Positions 58,055 through 64,000 of a DNA stretch of 64,000 bases are shown piece after piece. The stretch covers positions 406,114 to 470,113 of the forward strand of contig NZ_JAGGLR010000006.1 of assembly GCF_017874715.1 (NCBI RefSeq), read 5' to 3'. The translations under genes were made by a program, and so were the position numbers. This DNA comes from Streptomyces iranensis (GTDB lineage Bacteria; Actinomycetota; Actinomycetes; Streptomycetales; Streptomycetaceae). The notes beneath the pieces are model-generated. The model saw only the letters and a program-made list of their open reading frames with translations, was not told the origin of the DNA and ran no database searches. The first letter of the stretch is position 1. Each line of letters begins with the position of its first letter.

Positions 58055-59785
58055 TCAGCTGTCGGGACCGCTCGGGCCGCCGAGGTCCTCGATCCACTGG
58101 CCGATGTCCTTGGCCCAGCCCGAGACCGCGTCCCAGTAGCCCTTGCCGTCGGCGATCCAGTCCTTGAGCGGGCTCAGCTCCCAGACCAGCCAGGAACCGA
58201 TGATCAGGACCACGATCACGAACAGACAGCCCTTGAGGCACCCCAGGCCCGGGATCTTCATCCGGTTGGGGTTGGAGCTCCGCTGCCGGGGCTCGCGACG
58301 CGGCTCCGGCTGCTGCGGCGGCGGGGCGTAGCGCTGCGGCTGGGGCTGCTGGGGGTGGTGCGGCGCCGGGGCGTACTGCTGCGGCTGCTGCTGGGCGTAC
58401 GGCGGCGGCTGCTGGCGGCCCCGCCGGCGCTGGGGCGGCTGCTGGGGCTGCTGGTATTGCTGCGGCTGCTGGTATTGCTGCTGCTGGTACTGCTGCTGTG
58501 GCGCGGGGCGGTGGGGGCGGCGGCGCAGCGGGTCCTCGGTCGGGTCGAGGTACTGGACCTGGGTCTGCTCATTGCGGTCGCGGGCCGCGCGCATTTGGTT
58601 CTGCCAGGGGTGCGGATCGTCCTGGCCGGGCCCACCGGGCGGTACGGGCGGCATGGCGCGCGTCGGGTCGGCGCCCCCGGCCGGTCCGGAGCCGCTGGGC
58701 AGCACCTGGGTGGGGTCGGCGTTGGCCCCGGCGTTCGCGCCTGTGGTGGGCATCACGTTGGTGGGCGCGGCGGGGTCGTACGAGGGGGTGCCGCCCGGGG
58801 CGTTCGTGGGGAGCGCCTGGGTCGGGTCGGCCGCGCCCGCGGGCGCGGTGTCCGGGACCGGGGCGGGCGCCGGGTCCGGGGCGAGCAGCGCGGCGACGCC
58901 GAGCGCCGCCTCGGCCTGCGCGGCCGAGGCGTGCACCCCGACACCGGCGGCGACCACGCGCAGCGCCCGGCCCAGGCTCTCGGCGCTCGGGCGCTCCTCG
59001 GGCCGCTTGCGCAGACAGCGCTCTATGACGGTCCACAGCGGCTCGGGCACGGTCGAGGGGCGGCGCGGCTCCTCGCTGAGGTGGCGGTGGAGCACCTCGA
59101 GAGCGGTGTTGCCGGCGAACGGCGGACGGCCGGTGACCAGTTCGTAGAGCATGATGCCCGCGCCGTAGATGTCCACCGCGGAGGTCTGCGGGCGGCCCTC
59201 GGCGGACTCCGGCGCCACATAGGCGGGGGTGCCGACGAACTCCTGGGTGCGGGTGAGGCCGGGCGAGTCGGCGAGGCGCGCGATGCCGAAGTCGGTCAGC
59301 ATCGGGTGCATCTCCTGGCCCTCGCCGGTGCCCGCGAGCAGCACGTTGGCGGGCTTCAGATCGCGGTGCACCACGCCGTCGGCGTGGCTGGCGGCGAGCG
59401 CGTCGGCGATCTGGGCGGTGAGGAGGGATGCGGCCACGGGGGTGAACGGGCCGTTGCTGCGCAGGTAGTTGTGCAGGTCCGGGCCGTCGATCAGATCCAT
59501 GACCAGGGCCAGCAGATCACCCTCGACCACCAGGTCGCGGGTGCGGACGATGTTGGGGTGGGTGAGCCTGAGCAGCACCGAGCGCTCGCGGAGAAAGCGC
59601 ATGACGATGTCCGCGTCGTTCGCGAGCTCCTCCTTGAGGACCTTGATCGCGACGGTCTCGCCGGGCTGCCCGGCCACGGCCGCCTCGGCCCCCGCCGTCT
59701 CCCGCTGGCTGGCCCGCCAGACGGTGCCCGTGGCTCCGCGCCCGAGCGGCTCCTCGAGCAGGTATTTGCTGCCTACCGGCCGCAC
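58055..59785 (-). CDS. pkaA: Membrane-anchored Ser/Thr protein kinase (PkaA-like) with Gln-rich linker
   Basis: A 576-residue kinase from GTG 59785 with GGGAG upstream. Gly loop PLGRGATGTVWRA, Lys in VAIKVLKEEL, HRDLKPANVLL, DFG in [13 protein letters not shown] in YVAPESAEG. An Ala-rich segment follows, then TQALPTNAP/TNVMPTTG/TQVLPSG cassettes with threonines that could be autophosphorylated. Next come a Gln/Pro/Tyr-rich stretch (QQYQQPQ units, about residues 435-500) and one membrane helix (GCLFVIVVLIIGSWLVWEL). It is divergent from the FHA/FtsK-like gene; FHA domains bind phosphothreonine, so kinase and FHA protein may work together (inference). Confidence 0.92.
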   Translation of the reverse strand: MRPVGSKYLLEEPLGRGATGTVWRASQRETAGAEAAVAGQPGETVAIKVLKEELANDADIVMRFLRERSVLLRLTHPNIVRTRDLVVEGDLLALVMDLIDGPDLHNYLRSNGPFTPVAASLLTAQIADALAASHADGVVHRDLKPANVLLAGTGEGQEMHPMLTDFGIARLADSPGLTRTQEFVGTPAYVAPESAEGRPQTSAVDIYGAGIMLYELVTGRPPFAGNTALEVLHRHLSEEPRRPSTVPEPLWTVIERCLRKRPEERPSAESLGRALRVVAAGVGVHASAAQAEAALGVAALLAPDPAPAPVPDTAPAGAADPTQALPTNAPGGTPSYDPAAPTNVMPTTGANAGANADPTQVLPSGSGPAGGADPTRAMPPVPPGGPGQDDPHPWQNQMRAARDRNEQTQVQYLDPTEDPLRRRPHRPAPQQQYQQQQYQQPQQYQQPQQPPQRRRGRQQPPPYAQQQPQQYAPAPHHPQQPQPQRYAPPPQQPEPRREPRQRSSNPNRMKIPGLGCLKGCLFVIVVLIIGSWLVWELSPLKDWIADGKGYWDAVSGWAKDIGQWIEDLGGPSGPDS

Positions 59786-60353
59786 GTCATGCGCTCCCTG
59801 ATCGTGGTCTTACATCGGTGGACTGCGATGGTCTGCTGGGTGGGTCTGCTCTGGTGCTCGTCTTGTCGTACTCGTCCGCACCACTGTAATGGCGACGCAC
59901 GGTGCGCCCTATCCGATCACCACACGAGGGTCCGGCGCAGGGATCGGGAACGGGGTCCGGCGCGGGGGAAGACGTGTGATCCGGACGGATGGTTGCCAAC
60001 GGTGGTCCCGGTCGCTCGTTGACCGCTCAATCGACGCTCAAACGGGCGCGATCGGGCGCGGAGGGGCGGCTTCCGTCACCTCAAGGGCGGCTCAAGGGCG
60101 GCCGTTCCGGTCGCAATCAGCCAGTTTCGGCCGACTAGCCGACCAATCAAGATCATGTAGCGCCGGGCGGCGGGCGAAGTGTCGGTGGCAGGTGCGAGGA
60201 TGCAGGCAGCACGGAAGCGCCGAGCGCCGGGAGGCTCACGCTCCGTGACCCGTACGACCCCGTACGGACCTGTACGTGCCGAAGGGCCTGGGGGCGGTGG
60301 TGGGGGTCGGCACCCCTGCCCGGCCCCCCGGACAGAAGGGACCGTTGACGGCG
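59786..60353. other. 568-bp divergent intergenic region, no gene seen
   Basis: It lies between pkaA (minus) and the FHA/FtsK-like gene (plus), so it must hold both promoters. Short open frames here have no homology-like features or ribosome-binding sites. Small GGCTCAAGGGCGGC-type repeats occur near 60080-60105. Confidence 0.5.
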
Positions 60354-63300
60354 ATGCAGATTCGGCTGACCGTCCTCGGGCCGCGCAGCGCCCACCCGGG
60401 CCGTTCCGGCCACCATCCTGCGCCCGCGTCCGGGCCGCACGCCCTCGTGGGCGCGGTGGACGTCCTGGTCACCGCGCCCGTCGGCACCGCCCTCGCCGCG
60501 GTGACCAGTGGGCTGGCCGACGCGGTCGCCGCGGCCGGGTACGAGGCGGGGGGCGCCGGCGGCGGGAGCGGCGGCGCGGTGGTGCTGTACGCGGGGGGCG
60601 AGCGGCTGGACCCGCAGCGCTGTGCGCTCGGCGAGCCGCCGCTGGTGGACGGCGCGGTGCTCTCCCTGCACGGCCCCGCCGACCCCGACTCCGACCACTA
60701 CCCCGGCTACCCCGGCCTGCCCGAGACCGCCGTCACCGACGCCACGGTCCACCTGGACGTGGTCGCGGGGCCCGACGCGGGCGGCGTCCATCTGCTGCAT
60801 GGCGGCCAGGTCCGCATCGGCCGCTCCGCCGACGCCGACGTCCCCCTGGACGACCCCGATGTCTCCCGGCTGCACTGCGCGGTCACGGTCGCCGAGGACG
60901 GCCGCGTGACCATCGCCGACCTCGGCTCGACCAACGGCACCGCCGCCGACGGCGTCCCCGTGGGCCCCCAGCCGGTGCCCCTGGAGCCCGGGGCGCTGCT
61001 GCGGATCGGCGAGTCCGCCCTGCGGCTGCGCGTCCCCTCCGCGGCACCGGCGATGCCCTCGGCCCCCACCCGCCTCCCCGTCCGGGCGGACGGCGAGGGC
61101 CACCTCCGCGTCATCCCCGCCGGTGACCACCCCACCCACGCCAAGGCCCCCTGGACCGGCGCCCCCCAACCGGCCGCCCCCACCCACACCACCCAGGGCC
61201 CCTGGGCCCCTCCCACCCGCCACCCCGGCACGGGCTGGACGAGGGTGGGCCAGCCTGGTGACGAGTCTCACGCGGCCCACGAGAGGGCTGGTGCCCACGG
61301 GGATGCCGACGGCTGGGGCCCGGACGCGGCCGCGGCCCCCGGACCGCGCGGCGGCGCGGCCGGACGTGGCCGGGGCCCGCAGGCCCCCTCGGCCCCCGGC
61401 GCCCAGCCGTACGAGGACCCGTCCATCGCCCGCACCCGACGCAGTGAGCGCGCCCCCGGGACCGGAGCCGCCGGACAGGGCCCAGCGGGGCAGCCCGCGC
61501 GACCCGACCAGGGCCGACCCGGCGCGGGCGGCAGCGCGCATCCGGGCCACGGCTCACGCCCGACCGGCAGCCGCCGCTCGGACGCCCCCCAGGACCACCG
61601 GCCCGCACCCCGTGGAACCGCCGGCGACCCGGCGAGTCACGGCGACGCCCGGCGCGGCGGTCAGCCGTACGGCCGAGGACGCGGCCTGGAGGGCCCGCAG
61701 GGGCCCTCCGCCGACGCGGGCCACAGCGCGGCGTCGTACGACGGCCGGTCCGCCGCTCCCGAACCGCGCACCCCCTACCCCGGCGGTCAACCGGGCCCCG
61801 GGGAGCGTACGCATGGCGGGGGCTATGCGCTGGATGCGCCTGGGGCGCAGGCTCGGCGGCGGGGGATAGGGGCCTGGGTGCGGCAGTTGGCCGGGGGGAA
61901 GGCGGCCGAGCGGGATGGGGTGCGGGAGGACCAGGGCGCGGCGGCGCGGGCGGCCGCGGAGGCGGAGTCGTTGCAGCGGCGGTGGCCGGATCCGGCCACC
62001 ATGCTGATGACGGCGCTGGGGCCGGGCTCGCGCCTCTGGGAGCGCGCCCCCGGGCATCCGGACGCGCTCACCGTACGGCTCGGCTCGGCCGACCAGCTGA
62101 CGGCCGACGGCGGGCCGCTGCCCGCCGCGCCCGTGACCGTCGATCTGCGGCAGTGCGGTTCGCTGGGGCTCGCGGGCCCGCGGACGCGGGTGGCGGGGCT
62201 CGCCCGGTCCGTCGTGGCGCAGCTGGCGGCCCTGCACTCACCGGCCGCGCTGGAGATCGTGCTGATCAGCGGCGAGGAGCGGCTCGCGGAGTGGTCGTGG
62301 CTCGGCTGGCTGCCGCAGGTCCAGCCGTTGCGCGGGCAGGACTGCCGGTTGCTGCTCGCGTACGACGTGGAGCAGGCCGCGGCCCGTACGGAGGAGCTGA
62401 CCCGACGGCTGGAGGACGGGCCGCTGGGTCCGGGCTGGGCGAGCGCCTCCCCGGCCGCCGCGCGGTCTGTCGCCGCACGCCACTTCGGGCCGTACACCGT
62501 GGTGGTCGTGGACGGCGCCCCCGGTCCGGGCGCGCTGCACGACACGCTCGCCCGGCTGGCGGTGAGCGGTTCCGCGGCCGGAATCCATCTGCTCTGTCTG
62601 GCGGAGGCGCCCGCCGCGTCGCCCACCTCCCCGCTGCCCATGAGCTATGAGGCCGCGCGCTCCGCGTCCGCCGCCTTCGCGGCGTGCGGGGTGGCGGCGG
62701 TGCTGAGCGGTGATGTGGCCACGGGGCTCCAGATCGTCCACGGGGACGGGACCGGGACCGGCACGAGTGGGGTCAGCGGGATCACGGGCGCGACCGGCGC
62801 GACCGGCGCCACCGGCGCCACCGGCGCCACCGTGGACGCGGTGTCGGCGGCGTGGGCCGAGCGGTTCGCGCGGGCGCTCGCGCCCCTGCGCCCGGCCGCC
62901 TCCGCGCAGGACGGCGCGTTCGGCGGCTCCGACGGCCCGCCGACCGTCCCGCTGCCGGACTCGGCGCGGCTGCTGGACGAGTTGGGGCTGGCGCGGGCCA
63001 CGCCCGCGTCCCTGCTGGCCCGTTGGGCGGCCGCGGCGGACGAGGTCCCGGCGGGCGGCCGGGCGCTGGCCGTCCTCGGCGCCGGTCCGCGCGGCCCGCT
63101 CGCGGTCGATCTGGCCGCCGAGGAGGGTCCGCACGCACTGATCGACGGCGCGGCGGGCACCGGAAAGACGGAGCTGCTGCGCTCGTTCGCCGCCTCGCTC
63201 GCGGCCGCCGAACGGCCGGACCGGCTCGAGCTCATCCTGGTCGATGGGGATGGGGCCGGAGCGGGCGAGGGGCTGCGCGTGTGCACGGATCTGCCGCATG

Positions 63301-64000
63301 TCTCGACGCATCTGTCGGCCACCGACCCGGTACGCATGCGGGAGTTCGCGCAGGCCCTCAGCTCGGAGCTCAAGCGCCGCGCCGAACTGCTGGGCCACCA
63401 GGACTTCACGGATTGGCACGCCCGGCCCCACCACCCCGGCGAGGGTGAGAGCGGCGGCGACAGCGGCGACGACGCGGGTCCGGGCAGCACCTCGGGCGGC
63501 GCCAGGGGCGCCAACACGGGCGCGTCCGGCCCTGGCGCGCCGGGTGCGGCCAGTGGGCCTGGTACACGCCGTACATCCGGTGCGCCCGGTGCAGCCGGTA
63601 CGTCCGGTGCAGCCGGTGCGCCTGGTGCCGGTACGCCCGGTTCATCCGGCGCACCGGGCGCCGGTTCGTCCGGTGCGCCAGGTGCGGCCCGTTCAGGCGG
63701 TGCCCCCGGCACAGCCGGTGCGTCCGGCGCATCCGGCGTGTCCGGCGCCGGTTCGTCCGGGGCGCCGGGTGGAGCCGGTGTACCCCGCGCAACTGGTGCG
63801 CCCGGTTCGTCCGGCGCACCCGGCGCCGGTACGCGCGGTTCGTCCGGTGCCGGTACGCGCGGTGCACCCGGTGCCGGTACGCCCGGTTCATCCGGCGCAC
63901 CCGGTGCCGGTTCGTCCGGTGCGCCAGGTGCGGCCCGTTCAGGCGGTGCCCCCGGCACAGCCGGTGCGTCCGGCGCATCCGGCGTGTCCGGCGCCGGTTC
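60354..64000 (+). CDS. FHA domain / FtsK-SpoIIIE-like (EssC-type) ATPase with collagen-like insertion (3' partial)
   Basis: Open from ATG 60354 to the window edge (1215 codons) without a stop. Residues 1-100 are a ubiquitin-like N-terminal region. Residues about 130-225 are an FHA domain (VRIGRSADADVPLDDPDVSRLHCAV ... LGSTNGT) that binds phosphothreonine. A disordered Pro/Gly/Arg linker runs to about 520, then a region of the EssC/FtsK type, with a GAT-repeat loop near residue 810. Walker A DGAAGTGKTELL lies at about residues 930-942. After QALSSELKRRAELLGHQDFTDWHARP, where relatives reach their Walker B within a short linker, this protein enters a Gly-X-Y repeat of at least 165 residues that continues past the end. 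The layout suggests a type VII secretion-like or DNA-translocating motor. It is divergent from pkaA. Confidence 0.87.
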   Translation, partial: MQIRLTVLGPRSAHPGRSGHHPAPASGPHALVGAVDVLVTAPVGTALAAVTSGLADAVAAAGYEAGGAGGGSGGAVVLYAGGERLDPQRCALGEPPLVDGAVLSLHGPADPDSDHYPGYPGLPETAVTDATVHLDVVAGPDAGGVHLLHGGQVRIGRSADADVPLDDPDVSRLHCAVTVAEDGRVTIADLGSTNGTAADGVPVGPQPVPLEPGALLRIGESALRLRVPSAAPAMPSAPTRLPVRADGEGHLRVIPAGDHPTHAKAPWTGAPQPAAPTHTTQGPWAPPTRHPGTGWTRVGQPGDESHAAHERAGAHGDADGWGPDAAAAPGPRGGAAGRGRGPQAPSAPGAQPYEDPSIARTRRSERAPGTGAAGQGPAGQPARPDQGRPGAGGSAHPGHGSRPTGSRRSDAPQDHRPAPRGTAGDPASHGDARRGGQPYGRGRGLEGPQGPSADAGHSAASYDGRSAAPEPRTPYPGGQPGPGERTHGGGYALDAPGAQARRRGIGAWVRQLAGGKAAERDGVREDQGAAARAAAEAESLQRRWPDPATMLMTALGPGSRLWERAPGHPDALTVRLGSADQLTADGGPLPAAPVTVDLRQCGSLGLAGPRTRVAGLARSVVAQLAALHSPAALEIVLISGEERLAEWSWLGWLPQVQPLRGQDCRLLLAYDVEQAAARTEELTRRLEDGPLGPGWASASPAAARSVAARHFGPYTVVVVDGAPGPGALHDTLARLAVSGSAAGIHLLCLAEAPAASPTSPLPMSYEAARSASAAFAACGVAAVLSGDVATGLQIVHGDGTGTGTSGVSGITGATGATGATGATGATVDAVSAAWAERFARALAPLRPAASAQDGAFGGSDGPPTVPLPDSARLLDELGLARATPASLLARWAAAADEVPAGGRALAVLGAGPRGPLAVDLAAEEGPHALIDGAAGTGKTELLRSFAASLAAAERPDRLELILVDGDGAGAGEGLRVCTDLPHVSTHLSATDPVRMREFAQALSSELKRRAELLGHQDFTDWHARPHHPGEGESGGDSGDDAGPGSTSGGARGANTGASGPGAPGAASGPGTRRTSGAPGAAGTSGAAGAPGAGTPGSSGAPGAGSSGAPGAARSGGAPGTAGASGASGVSGAGSSGAPGGAGVPRATGAPGSSGAPGAGTRGSSGAGTRGAPGAGTPGSSGAPGAGSSGAPGAARSGGAPGTAGASGASGVSGAG
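62769..62829 (+). repeat. Gly-Ala-Thr collagen-like short repeat
   Basis: GGCGCGACC/GGCGCCACC codon triplets are repeated at least five times, encoding (GAT)n in a loop of the FtsK-like protein. Confidence 0.85.
63505..64000 (+). repeat. Collagen-like Gly-X-Y coding repeat with a 246-bp period
   Basis: From about 63505 every third residue is Gly with Ala/Ser/Thr/Pro between (GAPGAGSSGAPGAARSGG and similar). The segment from 63627 recurs at 63873 with only two or so base changes over 128 bases, giving a 246-bp (82-codon) period. The repeat is cut by the window edge. Confidence 0.88.

Noticed and set aside
59786..60353. Small minus-strand frame of 70 codons in the pkaA upstream gap
   Set aside because: No ribosome-binding site, low-complexity composition, and it overlaps the needed promoter region.
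63505..64000. CRISPR-like array at the window end
   Set aside because: The repeats are in frame, encode Gly-X-Y, and have no spacer/repeat alternation.

Overview
The window reads as chromosome of a Streptomyces or close relative. G+C is high with strong third-position bias. Short GTG/ATGA overlaps are common, both sugar ABC operons lack an ATPase subunit, and the gene order murA, hup, malic enzyme, helD-like, sigU/rsuA, nnaR, narK, then ssrA, smpB, ctpA-like, ftsX, ftsE, prfB, pkaB, pkaA matches what I remember of the Streptomyces coelicolor core chromosome (recollection, not a search).

Layout. 1-1.5 kb: 3' end of a type I thioesterase (end of an NRPS/PKS gene), then a YqcI/YcgG-type (GntA-like) putative heme N-hydroxylase. 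1.6-8.1 kb: a membrane-anchored NodB deacetylase and a three-gene Mo-hydroxylase operon (FAD, 2Fe-2S, molybdopterin subunits). The Fe-S subunit carries about 540 extra low-complexity residues, and the large subunit lacks the usual catalytic Glu. 8.3-13.3 kb: a GH20 hexosaminidase with its sugar ABC importer and a palindromic operator. 13.4-27 kb: conserved core genes (DUF3039, YqgE, murA, hup, NAD-malic enzyme, cold-shock protein, HelD-type ATPase, sigU/rsuA, CGNR regulator, nnaR, narK). 27.3-32.1 kb: a DUF6247-like/RelE-like pair, two LysR regulators, an MFS exporter and an epoxide-hydrolase-like enzyme. 32.1-37.6 kb: an operon of binding protein, two permeases and a YicI-type alpha-xylosidase behind a clear promoter and a perfect LacI-type palindrome.

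37.8-46.6 kb is mobile DNA: a solo TnpB (IS200/IS605 type) with guide-RNA-like hairpins at its 3' end, then a 5.35-kb Tn3-family transposon (40836-46189) with 37-bp terminal repeats. It splits an oxidoreductase gene whose middle is missing, and no target duplication is present. Its tnpA is broken and its serine resolvase is intact. Its cargo is a two-gene unit: a 91-residue acidic protein ending in the Pup-like tail QKGGQ, and an ATP-grasp ligase starting 3 bp downstream. I consider this pair the best candidate for an undescribed system.

46.7-49.8 kb holds accessory genes: GNAT, a frameshifted HTH-TPR regulator, a HATPase and a DUF6879 protein. From 49.8 kb the core resumes with tmRNA (tag ANTKRDSFALAA), smpB, an S41 protease, ftsX/ftsE, a small zinc-ribbon membrane protein, a sortase-type surface protein, prfB and two Ser/Thr kinases. 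The window ends inside a large FHA/FtsK-like ATPase that contains a collagen-like repeat insertion.
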